This document shows positions 11,690-22,530 of a DNA stretch of 64,000 bases, in pieces. The stretch is from Diabrotica undecimpunctata (taxonomy: Eukaryota; Arthropoda; Insecta; Coleoptera; Chrysomelidae). A model generated the notes under the pieces. That model was not told where the DNA came from and ran no database searches. It saw only the letters and a program-made list of their open reading frames with translations. The stretch's first letter is position 1; every line of letters starts with the position of its first letter. Both the position numbers and the translations under genes were made by a program. Where the stretch lies: contig NC_092807.1 in NCBI RefSeq assembly GCF_040954645.1, positions 48,987,991 to 49,051,990 on the forward strand, in the 5' to 3' direction.

Positions 11690-13064
11690 TGTTATGATGA
11701 GTTTTTTGTTTGAATGATGAGCAATGAGTAATTTTAATAATATATAGGGTTTTTATCGCGGTTCTCAAAGAATTAGTTTGTAAGTACTTTTTTTAAATTA
11801 TCTTTATTATAACTATTATGGAACACACATATATATCTAACCTAGCTAATGTAAATTTAAAATAAACTATCTTTAAATTGATACTCTTATAAAACTAATT
11901 AAATTCTATAGACAATGTAAAATTTAAACAAACTATCTTCAAAATTGAAATTGTTATGACATTAACTAAATTATATTAACAAAATTTTGTACCTTTCTTT
12001 CACTGAATGCCTAAATGAACTGTTTTCCACTATATAGATTCTAATCACCACTGAATGTCTTCGTACTTCGGTTATCCTTGTTTTTGTGAAATTACTTTTT
12101 TCAATTATCAGCTTCTACCAATTTAAGATATAGTTTTCTTCACCAGCATTTATACACCACCAGCAAACACCATTTATATTTATTCTTCTTTTCAATATAC
12201 CAATATCCAATTATTATAAGTTGATTTATACTAATCTCCAATCATAATATAATTTTAATTCCTTCCAATGTCCATCCAATATTCTTCTAATATACTTTTA
12301 TAATCTTCAATAATTATTTGTGTATAATTATAAATGTGCATTAAATATATGCATAATTTTTAATCTTTATTTAACTCACTATATTAAACAATTGGACTAT
12401 CTCCAACTAACTTTCATATTTCTTATTAAACTGCATGACTGACTTACTAAAACTGTGAACAATTGACTTCACTAACTAATCTACTAACTTTCATAATAAA
12501 CTGCTTGACTTCTGACTAAAAACTTCTCTCTTGAATCCAAATCACGGGTATTTATATCTTTTGGATATTCTAGAACCATCTCGTAAGATATCAAGTTCTA
12601 TTTAGTTCTATTTAATACATGTCTGAATTTTCTGGAACAAACCATTTCGCAAACATGGCCATCTCCGGTGATCCAGAGAATTCCATTCTTTTCTATTAAT
12701 AATTTTGTTGACATTTAGGCTTTTCAGATCAGAATAAACATTCAAATTAGTAACTAACACTCTAATTTAATAAAATACACATTTCAAACAATATAACCCT
12801 ACTTATATTCGTAAAATTCTTAAAATGACACTTAGGAATGGAGGGTATAGTGTGTTGCCTAGTCACATGGCTCACTTAAAAATATCTACAAAATCATAAC
12901 TACTAAAATACAACTTTTTACAATTATTATATGCTAATTTCTTAAAATGCCCTCACATAAATAATTTTTATAAAATTCTCTAGTATATAACTTATTTAAA
13001 ACAACCAAATATCTAATATTATGTAGTATATAACTTATAAATTATTTTCTATAAACCCTAATCG

Positions 13065-13069
<5 letters not shown>
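11690..13069 (-). repeat. 5' LTR of the gypsy element
   Basis: A 1380-base direct copy of 4624-6002. The plus-strand end is CGTATTA where the other copy has CGTATCA, so one terminal dinucleotide is mutated. It would hold the element promoter (minus strand). Confidence 0.93.

Positions 13070-13144
<75 letters not shown>
13070..13144. repeat. (TA)n microsatellite, middle segment
   Basis: About 75 bases of TA repeat directly between the gypsy LTR and the Tc1 inverted end. Confidence 0.95.
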
Positions 13145-13147
<3 letters not shown>

Positions 13148-14653
13148 TTCTCCAAGAAATTAACGCACCACTTTGAAATATTAAAATATTTTATTAGCGT
13201 TATTAAAAATTTTCATTGTAATGTTATATTTTGCAAGCCCCTTGTGTATGCTATTCGTATACTCTTATATTTATTGTCTCTGTTTTATCGCTATAGTTTT
13301 TTTTGCAACAAAACAAAAAGAAGCAAAAAATGTACTAATTCTATAAATATAGTAATTTTCACGTGTTCACGAATTTTATTCGGCTACTGATTAATTGTTG
13401 AATATTTTTAATTGTGTTTATTATGGGGCGTCAGTCACGTAATTTAACCCGAGATGAATGTGCCCAAGTAGTGATACTGTCGAAAGAAGGTTGAAGTTAC
13501 CGAAGAATTGGTAGTCGGTTGAATGTGTCCCACACATCCGTCTGACGGGTTTCTCGACGGAGATTCCTCGAAATAGGGGATCATACTCGCAAACCAGGGC
13601 AAGGACGAAACCGGGTAACTACCCCTATTCAAGATTGATTTTTAAGAGTTTCTGCTCTTCGACGACGTTTTGTAACACATCGTAGTCTACAAATTCGACT
13701 TCGAGACGTGCATGCTATACAAATTACTACTGAAACTGTTCGCCAGCGAGGGAATACAACTTAATACCTAGGATTGCCGCCCGAGGTCCTCTATTAACTG
13801 CAGAGCATCGAAGGGGGAGACTACATTTTGCCACAGAACACGTTAATTGGTTAGAGGCTGACTGGGAACGAGTGCTATTAACTGATGAATTCTGATTTTG
13901 TTTGTATAATAACGACAGACGTGTTCGTGTGTTGCGACGACCCAACGAACGATATGCTCAGTGTAACTTCTCACACACCACATTTTTTGGTGGAGGATCG
14001 GTTATGGTGTGGGGTGGTATTACTTTGACCGCATGTACGGACCTAGTGGTCATACAAATGGAACTGTTACAGCTGAAAGGTACATATTGGAGATCCTGGA
14101 GCAATATGGTGAAAATTTCTTACTAATGCAAGATAATGCCAGACCTCACGCTGCACAGATCGTCAGAAATGATCTAGAAGAGGCAGAAATTAACACTATG
14201 GAATGGCCAGCACATAGTCCGGATTTAAATCCGATTGAAAATCTCTGGGATATCCTTGGTAGGCGATTAAGAGCGACACCGATTCAACCAAACAACTTAC
14301 AGGAAGTGGGAGAGAGGCTGATCCAGATTTTTAGAGAACTAGACCAAAATGAAATACGGAAATTAATTTTAAGTATGGGCCAACGATGTGAGGCTATTAT
14401 ACGTAGTAGAGGTGAAAACACCCGTTATTAAGACTTTTTTTATATTTTAGTTTACTTTTCTTATCATTATTTTTTTAGAATTTTCCATTTTATTTTTTTT
14501 TTCTCCTGTACTTCAACATTTTATGATGATTAGACAAATTGTTATAATTACTAATAAAATGTAGAATAAATCTGGTGAAGTTTTATTTTTTATTCTTTGC
14601 CTGTTTACAACTAAAATTGATTTATTGAAGTGGTGCGTTAATTTCTTGGAGAA

Positions 14654-14656
<3 letters not shown>
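13145..14656 (+). mobile_element. Tc1-type DNA transposon, full length, inactive
   Basis: A 1512-base element with terminal inverted repeats of about 29 bases, starting CACTTCTCCAAGAAATTAAC and ending in its complement. Each end is flanked by TA, the target of this superfamily, here part of the (TA)n array. The internal transposase gene is on the plus strand and is broken. Confidence 0.92.
13422..14431 (+). pseudogene. Tc1 transposase (DD34E), stops and one frameshift
   Basis: The frame begins ATGGGGCGTCAG at 13422 and shows a helix-turn-helix N-terminus (LTRDECAQVVILSKEG). The catalytic blocks are LLTDEF (first Asp, ~13875), MQDNARPH (second Asp, ~14130) and SPDLNPIENLW (Glu, ~14235), with 34 residues between the second Asp and the Glu. 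In-frame stops occur near 13491, 13542, 13637 and 13893, among others, and the frame shifts by one near 14020-14030, after MVWGGIT. The last 140 codons (14009-14431) are clean. About 336 codons overall, the normal length for Tc1 transposases. Cannot make protein, but the element could still be moved by a related enzyme. Confidence 0.85.

Positions 14657-14733
<77 letters not shown>
14657..14733. repeat. (TA)n microsatellite, right segment
   Basis: TA repeat continuing directly from the right end of the Tc1 element and ending in TATTATATATAATA. Confidence 0.93.
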
Positions 14734-14741
<8 letters not shown>

Positions 14742-15382
14742 ATACTCTGCTTTAATTTTAAATTTAAAGTAATAATTAAAAAGGAAATTATCACCATTTC
14801 TCAATAGCCTGCTTTATAGAAAATATGCTGTCTATATAGGATCTTCCTGCATGAATGCCATTTTGTTTATCTACATCTGTCATCTCTTCTTCAATTTTCT
14901 TTTTTATTATCAAAACAGTTTATTTTACAAAATTTTTTTTTTAGTTTTAAGTTTATTTATTAAATATTTTTATTGTCATTATTTAAAGACTCGTGTTTTA
15001 ATCAAATTATAGATGCTTTCGAGTTACAATTAGGTATTGGGTTACCACACATCGAGTATTTGGGCTGTTAAGTTGCGATCGCTTAAACCATTGTATATAG
15101 CCTATTAGTATTATGGTTCAAATTACTGCGGTTATATCGTCTGTGATAGATTAATGCAGATTGTGTTGATTGCCTCGAAAATATTTTTATTCAAGTAGCG
15201 TATTTTGTTGGGTATGATCGTAGTGGATATTAAGTTATATAATTTTGTATAGCCTATGGGTTAATACATGGAGTGGAGATATAAAAAGTAAAATAAGTAA
15301 AAAATAGGAATAAACATAAATATAAGACAAGTATAAACTAACCATATAAAATAGTTTAATCTATTTTTTACCCATTCTTCTA
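14734..15382. other. no gene recognised
   Basis: About 650 bases of AT-rich unassigned sequence between two DNA transposons. Confidence 0.4.
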
Positions 15383-16616
15383 AAGGGTGATTCATTTAGA
15401 GGTACTTTTTTGGTGGGGATTTGATTGGTGATCGTGCATGAATACTGTCAAACTGATATTTCGCTTTGGTTCAGTATTGCTTGACATTTCATGATGGAAA
15501 GACTTAGCCCGTCACAGCGTCTACAAATTATTTAGTTGTATTTTGAAAATGGGAGTTCTGTGAAGAATGTTTTTCGTGCGCTTAGAGCAATTTATGGTCC
15601 ACATAATCGGCCTACCGATCGTACAATTCGCTTTACGATTAGTAAGTTTGAAATCCAGTTTTCATTATTGGATAACACGCGACCAAATAGACCACATTCA
15701 GCATGTAGTGAAGAAAATATAGCGGCGGTAACGGATAGTGTACTCGAAAATAATGAAGAATCGATTCGTCGCCGTTCTCAACAGCTTGGCTTGTCATATG
15801 CAATAACTTGGCGTATTTTACGTAAGGATCTTGGTTTAAAAGCATACAAAATTCATTAGTGTAAGAGGTGAAGCCGACCGACCTTCCGAGTCGTCACCGT
15901 TTCAGTTGATGGGCTCTTGATAATCTTTTAGAAGATCCACTGTTTTCGAGAAAAAATTTTGTTTGTAGATGAGGCTCATTTTTAGCTTAATGGGTACGGG
16001 TTACACAAAATGCCCTATTTGAGGTGATTACCAGCCCAAAGGGGTTTAAGAATTGCCATTAGACCCTGAAAAAACAACTGTTTGGTGTGGTTTATGGGCT
16101 GGTGGAGTCGTTGGTTCATATTTCTTTAAAACAGAGGTCATCCAGAATGTTACTGTGAATGAAGACCGTTATCGTGCCATGCTAACGGACTATTTAGTAC
16201 CTGAAATTGATCCAACAAGATGGCGCCACTTACCATACAGCCCGTGAAAGCATGGCTTTACTGCAAAAACTATTCGGTGAAAACATTATTTCACGTTTTG
16301 GACCAGTTAATTGGCCGCCTAGATCCTGTGACATCTCACCTCTAGACTCCTTTTGTCGAGGCTACCTAAAGTCCAAGATCTACATGAATAAACCAGATAC
16401 GATTGAGGCATTGGAGGCCAATATTACTCGAGTCATTGGTGAAATACCAATCGAAATGCTGGAACAAGTCATCAAGAATTGAAACTTCAGAAATTGTCTT
16501 CAAGAAGTAATTGTAAAGAATGGTTCTTTACTAAGATAATGAATAATTTCAAATAAAATTTATTTTTTCCATTGTCTTTTCTTGTTGAAAATAGTACCTC
16601 TAAATGAATCACCCTT
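15383..16616 (+). mobile_element. mariner-superfamily element, 1.23 kb, inactive
   Basis: Terminal inverted repeats of about 24 bases start AAGGGTGATTCATTTAGAGG and are flanked by TA (15381-15382 and 16617-16618). The size and TA duplication are typical of mariner-type elements. It encloses a broken transposase on the plus strand. Confidence 0.9.
15494..16482 (+). pseudogene. mariner-type transposase (DDD), multiply broken
   Basis: Starts at ATG 15494 (MERLSPSQRLQII) with an in-frame TAG after 13 codons. It then continues as a helix-turn-helix region (GSSVKNVFRALRAIYGPHN, later RRRSQQLGLSYAITWRILR) to 15857. The catalytic region is in several frames: ILFVDEAHF (~15957), TVWCGLWAGGVVGSYFF (~16078), IQQDGATYHTARE (~16210) and WPPRSCDISPLDSF (~16315). 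By count 36 residues separate the second and third Asp. It resembles a transposase lineage very common in arthropods. Stops and at least two frameshifts make it non-functional. Confidence 0.82.
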
Positions 16617-16618
16617 TA

Positions 16619-17050
16619 TTAGTTTTATCATATGTAAACTTCTTTCAGCTCTCTTTTATCTATCTCTATTACGTTTCAGTTATTTCCACATTGATCCTGC
16701 AGATTTTTTAATGTCGTCACTCTAACAAAATTTCAATTATTCTTCAAAAGGCAACATTTCCTTCTACAATTCCCTAAATATTTGTTGTATCCAGGCAATT
16801 TTCACATTAATTTAGTAGATCTTTTATTTGAATTTTAGGCGCATCAACTTATGGTAATATTAGCACCGCTCGGTCTTATAAATTTTTTTTTACATTTTTG
16901 GATACACAATATACTTATACCGGGATAATATTTACATTAATTTTGACATACGTCAATCACAGTCAATCAAGATTTTCACATACATAGATTTTGAATTACA
17001 TTGGTTGTTACAAGCATTAACTTTTACACATTTATTTTTACATAACACTG
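16619..17050. other. no gene recognised
   Basis: Unassigned AT-rich sequence upstream of the next LINE fragment. Confidence 0.4.
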
Positions 17051-17446
17051 ATGTTTATATTTGGATATATATTCTATGAAGCATTTGAGATGTGGCTTTA
17101 TAGAAGAATGCTGAGAATATCATGGACAGCAAGGATCACGAACAACGAAGTTCTAGAAAAAATGAAGAAGGAACAAGAGATTGTGTTTACGATCAAACGC
17201 ATAAAATTGCAATATCTGGGACACGTTATGAGAAATCAGCACCGTTACTCCCTGCTGCAGTCTATATTGCAAGGTAAAGTCAAAGGTAAGCGAGGACCCG
17301 GTAGAAGGAGAATATCATGGCTGCGGAATTTAAGAACATGGTTTAAGAAAACCTCAACGGAGCTGTTTCGAGCCGCAGCGAGCAAGGTCATGATTGCCAA
17401 TATGATTTCCAACATCCGAAACGGATAGGAACCAGAAGAAGAAGAT
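17051..17446 (+). pseudogene. RTE-like LINE C-terminal fragment
   Basis: About 115 codons of the RT C-terminal region: FEMWLYRRMLRISWTARI, then LQYLGHVMRNQHRYSLLQ, RGPGRRRISWLRNL and a terminal SNIRNG before the stop at 17428. A short AGAAGAAGAAG tail follows at about 17434-17444. This last part is unbroken and unusually close to the consensus of BovB/RTE-type elements as I remember it, so the copy may be fairly young. Everything upstream is missing (5' truncation near 17075). Confidence 0.78.
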
Positions 17447-17847
17447 ATATTCCTATTGATTTAAGAAAACCTAAACTTACGAAAAGTCGAGTAAGACATG
17501 TTGTACACTTAAACTGTTAAAATACTTACCATACATTTGATTAACACTTCCAGTGATGTGGTATTCATATGTTACGCGTGTATGTACTAATCTCAGTCTA
17601 TTAATTATACTTTGGTCTTTCCTGCTGTTACACTTATTCTTCCATCTTGTAACTATTTTTTTTAATGGTACTTAGTTTTTGTTGAGAATAATTCCATTTT
17701 TAAAGCCACTGTTTATTTAATGTCGAGGTAATCCATCAATGTAAATCTTTCTTGTATGTAGTTTCTCTTAACTCTTCGTTGTTAACTAAAGATTTGGCAG
17801 CAACGTCTACTATTTTATATTTTGGTTCACCAAAGTTATGAACTTTG
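17447..17847. other. no gene recognised
   Basis: 400 bases between the LINE tail and the piggyBac TTAA site; nothing supportable. Confidence 0.4.
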
Positions 17848-17888
17848 TTAAACCTCCATCACTCGCACCTCAAAAAATTACGCCATCA

Positions 17889-17912
17889 CTCGCGTGTTAG
17901 ATTTTATCTAAC
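17889..17912. repeat. subterminal palindromic repeat, piggyBac left end
   Basis: CTCGCGT followed by the palindrome GTTAGATTTTATCTAAC (17896-17912). A related copy sits at 20058-20081 (GTTAGATTTGACCTAAC) and a weaker one at about 20013-20037. Such internal repeats near piggyBac ends are candidate transposase-binding sites. Confidence 0.65.
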
Positions 17913-18126
17913 ATATGGGTATACGTCAAATAAATGAGTCTTTAGTACTTATTGGTTAATTCTATTGGCTATTAACTCACAAAAAATGATAAACTTATAT
18001 TTTTTTTAAACAAAACTGCAAAAAAACTACTAGGTAAACTAAAACATATACACATTACCCTAAAACAAAACAAATAGGTGAATTTATTCCAAAAAAAAAA
18101 TGTACGCATTACGCATAAAATTAGAT

Positions 18127-19893
18127 TTATTCCTCTTCTAGGTAGTGGTGGCAAGTAAAATTTATTAAACCAGTGTGCTCTTTACATATCGGCAACTTAC
18201 AGTTAGTACAATAATGTTGGGTAAACCTGTTCTTCCTTACAGGGCAAAACGAACATCTTGGTTTTATAGTTGGAGTTGCCCCTTGAGAAACTGATGGCTT
18301 TTCTCCGGTTATATTACGGATCCTTAGTCAACTGAAAAGGCAGATTTGGGATATTGGAACGTTGTTGAAGATGGGACATTAAAAGTTGCTTGCCAAGCTC
18401 CGCAATGTAGCTTCTTCGAGATGTTACAATATTAGTGTTATTGTTGTAAATTATTTGGCTGTTTATAGTTGAAATATTTAGTAGGCTGCAAAAAACAGTA
18501 AACGACCAGCGATTGCTAAATCGAGTCACTAAGTATTCTGCCATCATCTTATCAACAACATCCACTCTGCTTTTTGTGAGGTTGTAATCAGTAATAATCT
18601 CTGGCTTCATGATATGCTCTTTAGTGTCTTCATCAATGAAACCATCGCTGTGTAGTGTTGAAAGTAGTAGTACATTCTTATTTCTTTTGGCACATATGAT
18701 ACAAGTATACACTTGTTTCCATCGTCACCATATGCTAATATACTACTGCATAAAGGTCTTACATTTATGTTTATGAACTCAGGGGGAATTTGTTGTTTGT
18801 TTTTATGCAAAATACCTATCGTTGTCAAGCAATGATCGTTCAATAAAGAGTTGGCTAAGGGTACAGAGGAAAAGTAATTATCCGTAGTTACATTTCGACC
18901 GGTTCCACTTATGGGTCATATAAGTCTTTTTACTACACTAGATGCATCGTTGGGTAGTTGATATGGTCCTTCAGGTTGTTTGCCGGGGTAAATTTCGAGA
19001 TTTTGTGTGAAAAATGTTCTAGCGTCCACGAAGGCATAAATCTTGATTTCTTATTTCACTGGCTTATTGCCTATATACTGTCTAAATTTGCATCGACCAC
19101 GAAACGCTTCTAATATTTTATCCATGGTAACATAGAATCCAGGAGTGTATACAGATAAACAGTTAGTGACAAATATTTGATATATTTCTCGAACGGGTGC
19201 AAGATTATCAACTGCCGCATTTTCTTGCCTCTTGATGGCGTCGGCAATTCTTATAGCTTGAATTATTTGGTGAAATCTTTTCTTGGATATAGTAGCTGCA
19301 AAAATATCTGGAGCTGTGTCATCTAATTTCCAGAGTTCATCAGTATTTAAATGTTGCGCTCTCTTTACCCCAGCAAGGATCAAAAGTCCGATAAATGCTT
19401 GCATTTCCTCGTAGTCAACAGCAGGACAATCCCTAGGGCGAGTATAAAACACTCTCATCATATCCAGTTTTTGATTTGTATATTTTACAATATTCTTGGT
19501 CACAGCTTCCGAGAAAAACAATTTCCAGCATAATAATATGGTTTGGGCGACTTTTGCTTTTGCTTTTACTCCAGGTAAGTTCGAAAAAATATTTCAAGCT
19601 TTGGTTTTACCTTTGGGAGTGTGTTTCTTATGTTTCAACCATGGTGTTTTATCTTTGCCATAAAATCTTGGATAACCATCATCTTGGCCGCTTTCTTTCA
19701 TTGCATCTTCAGGATCACTGGCTAGATCTTGTGTGGACTGCTCAGAATCTGTATTGTGTATACTGTGTTCAGAACGAACATCACCTAAGTCCTTATTAGA
19801 ATCTAGTGGTTCCACATCGCTGTCTATCTCTTCATGCCATTTCAGTAACTGGTTTTCCATTTTCTTGTCCATATTTACCTGCAATAAACCAAA
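18127..19893 (-). pseudogene. piggyBac transposase, broken by stops and frameshifts
   Basis: In minus-strand order: an acidic N-terminus (MENQLLKWHEEIDSDVEP, ~19860); the conserved core MRVFYTRPRDCPAVDYEEM, EMQAFIGLLILAGVKRAQH and FRGRCKFRQYIGNKPVK (19521-19051); VDARTFFTQNLEIYPGKQP and TTDNYFSSVPLANSLL; DVVDKMMAEYLVTRFSNRW (~18560); and a C-terminal cysteine-rich zinc domain (CSFC, then CTNCKLPIC, then FTCHH) ending at the stop 18127-18129. A stop directly follows NKPVK (19051) and others occur near 18915 and 18325, plus frame changes, so no active enzyme is made. The first catalytic site reads MDKILEAF where relatives usually have DE. Length and domain order are complete for the family. Confidence 0.88.
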
Positions 19894-20249
19894 ATATCGC
19901 TTATAATAACGGATGTTCAACAATCTATAGGTATTTAACTAAAAATCGTACCTTTTATTATAATATTATAGCTTTTCTTAAGTGATCTCTCTAAAAATCA
20001 ACACAGGCCAACACTCGCGTATTTAGGTTTTTTCTAAGGCTCCGACGAATGCGATTGCTCGCGTGTTAGATTTGACCTAACAACAACTGCTGTCGGCTAT
20101 AAGATAATAGGTACTCCCACCATTATTTAACATAGTCTTATACTAGTCTTCATAAAAGTATTCCTGGTTGCAGAACCCAAAAGAAGCAATATTTTGAAAA
20201 TTATGGCGAAATATTTAAAAATGTTACGGTACGAGTGATGAAGGGTTAA

Positions 20250-20558
20250 GTAACATGGAATTACAATAAATATTCATTTACTGAACTAAAATACACTAAG
20301 AAGCGCCACAGGGAATAAACCAAAATAGTGTTTTTTGTTGGTTCCGAAAAGAAAATACATTGATAACAAACAATAGTACATTATAATCTTAAATTAATTA
20401 TTGTAGTAAGTATTCCGAGTTATTTTTCAAAAATATTTAAATCAATGTTGTCATTGACTCGTCTTTATTTCTCAATGAACTGTGAATCTGTGAAATAATA
20501 GACGTCAAATTTTTACTCTTTGAGTTTTTTGCCGACATTAATAACAGCATTTACAAAA
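20250..20558. other. no gene; likely 5' flank of a mariner-type element
   Basis: About 310 bases with no frame, directly upstream of the next transposase relic. No inverted end was found. Confidence 0.35.
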
Positions 20559-21243
20559 ATGAAACTACCAGAAAGAGAACGAATCGAGATATTAATCATG
20601 ATTGGTTATAAAGATAGAGTGAGGACTCAAACAGACGTTGGTAATTTATTAATTGCTAAATACCTCAATTGCGAACCAGTTACTTAATCAACAGTAAGTA
20701 AAATTGAAAAAAAAATTAGAGAAACGGGCCATTAAAGATCTTCCCGGAAGTGGTAGAAAATCAATATCCGAAGCCATGAAACTGGACGTTGTACTGGCGT
20801 TTCAAGAAAATCCCCATACCAGTTCTAGGCAAGTCGCACTTGATAATAATGTCCACCAATTAACTCTTGTAAGAGTTCTAAAAAAGAAGAAGTGGCATCC
20901 ATACAAAGTTCATTTGGTTCAGGAGCTATTAGAAGATGACTTTAAGAGAAGAATCGAATTCTGCGAAACCGCTATGGAAAAATGTAACAGAGATCAGGGT
21001 TTCAAACAAAAGGTATTTTTTTCTAATGAAGCGTATTTTAAGCTGAACGGTCAGGTAAATCGCCAGAAATATCGATACTGGGCAAGTAAAAATCCACATT
21101 AGATGGAAGAGTATAGGACACAATATCCCGAGAAGGGGAATGTTTGGGCATGCATTACAAACAATCAAATTGTAGGGCCATATTTTTTGAGGAAAACTGC
21201 TTCTCGTTATCTAGAATTTCTTCAAGACTATCTGTTGCCACAG
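20559..21243 (+). pseudogene. mariner-type transposase, 5' part, cut by a LINE
   Basis: Starts at ATG 20559 (MKLPERERIEILIMIGY). There is an in-frame TAA near 20685 and a one-base frame change at an A run near 20710, after which 20704-21102 is open. Motifs are a helix-turn-helix region, ASSRQ-type TSSRQVALDNNVHQLTLVRVL, HPYKVHLVQEL, and KVFFSNEAYFKLNGQVNRQ, where the first catalytic Asp position appears as Asn (SNEA instead of SDEA). After another stop, GNVWACITNNQIVGPYF and LEFLQDYLLPQ run up to 21243, where the LINE begins. The gene resumes after the LINE poly(A) at 26580 with QLFPNRNDLWYQHDGS. Dead before or after the insertion. Confidence 0.82.
21231..21243 (+). repeat. target-site duplication, left copy
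   Basis: TCTGTTGCCACAG; identical to 26567-26579 at the other side of the LINE. Confidence 0.92.
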
Positions 21244-22313
21244 TTAGAAATCGCGTTAAAGTAATATTAAATTCAATAGCAGAAGCTAATAAGTTGGTCA
21301 CAAATAAAAATTTAAAAGAATTAAACTTAAAAGCTTTCATACCTAATCACCTTTTAGAGGTCAAGGGTCTGATCCGAGACGTTGACACAAGTTACGACGT
21401 TGATTATTTAAAACAAAACATAAATTCAAACTCAAGGGTTCTAGACATCAGACGAATGCACAGGAAAATTGAAAAAGATGGTAAAGCTGAGTATGTACCT
21501 AAGAAGACCATTGTAGTCAGCTTTGAAGGAAACATATTACCCAGCCATATATCCGTTAATTTTGTTTATTTTAATGTGGAAAAGTTTATAGGCAGGGTCA
21601 CACAATGCTATAGATGTTTGAGATTCGGACACATATCAAAACAGTGCAAAAGCAGCCAAGAACATTGTATTTTATGTGGATCTGTCAAAACCGAAGAACA
21701 TAACTGTTCTGAATTTAATAAATCATGTATACATTGCAAGAGTACACAGCATACATCGATTTCCAAACTATGCCCAATTTACGATGAACAGAAACGTATT
21801 AAAAATTTGATGATAGAACAGAAAGTATCCTTTTTAGAAGCCAAAAAGCTTTTTCAATCTTCATATTCAGAAATAACAACGAACAATCGCTTTTCTGCCT
21901 TAACAAACTACGAGGCAGATTTCCCGAAACTACCTCAAAGTTCTGGTAATAAACATTCCTTCCAGCAGCCACAACCTACAAATTCTCAACGTTCGGATAG
22001 TAGCAGACCTATGGCACTAACCCATAACAACAAAAAACGTAAAGCCACTACTTCTCCCTCATCCCCAAACTTACAGAACCCTCCCATGTTTAACTTCCGT
22101 TTTGGACCATCACATCCTCTTCCCCAGTATCCAAAGCAATCTCCCTTTCAATCCACAGAAGGTGATAATAAAGATATTGCTCAGGCAGTGACGGAGTGTG
22201 TCATTAATTTTTTAAAAAATATTCACACACTTGAGGATTTAAAATCTGTAGATAATGAGAGCATAAATCAAAAAATATTTTCAGTATTGGAGGGTACTAA
22301 AACATTGAAATAA
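21244..22313 (+). CDS. LINE ORF1, nucleic-acid-binding Gag-like protein (5' truncated)
   Basis: About 355 codons are open from the junction. They read in frame with the host transposase remnant, so the apparent start upstream at 21144 is chimeric. The protein has an RRM-like N-terminal region (VKVILNSIAEANKLV, later KKTIVVSFEGNILPSHISV). Three Cys knuckles follow at about 21607-21780: CYRCLRFGHISKQC, CILCGSVKTEEHNC and CIHCKSTQHTSISKLC. A Pro/Ser/Gln-rich tail follows. This is the normal architecture of I/Jockey/R1-type ORF1 proteins, which coat the element RNA. No internal stop. The natural start codon is not present, so the element could not make this protein in its own right. Confidence 0.82.
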
Positions 22314-22530
22314 AATTCTTAGCATATATCAAAATTAAAAATATTTTTCTAAATTATGTAATTCAAATGGAACTTTTTTCTGGCAGTATTTCTTATTTAA
22401 ACATTAATCCAAGATCAAAATGCACTATTAAACAAACAAATATGAATGTTTTCACTTATTTTATTATACAACTTTTTACTTATTCGTTAGAATCAGATGT
22501 TGGAGGACATCTTCAGTAAATAAGGTTTTC

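Larger units (their letters stand above)
17852..20245 (-). mobile_element. piggyBac element, full length, inactive
   Basis: Flanked by TTAA on both sides (17848-17851, 20246-20249), the piggyBac target duplication. The ends ACCTCCATCACTCG (left) and CCCTTCATCACTCG (right, complement) match at 12 of 14 bases. The total is 2394 bases, the usual piggyBac length. Inside each end lies the same 16-mer CTCGCGTGTTAGATTT (17889-17904 and 20058-20073), part of a near-palindrome. The transposase is on the minus strand and broken. Confidence 0.93.

Noticed and set aside
11586..11768. 60-codon minus-strand frame
   Set aside because: It spans the primer-binding site and LTR edge of the gypsy element and has no protein features.
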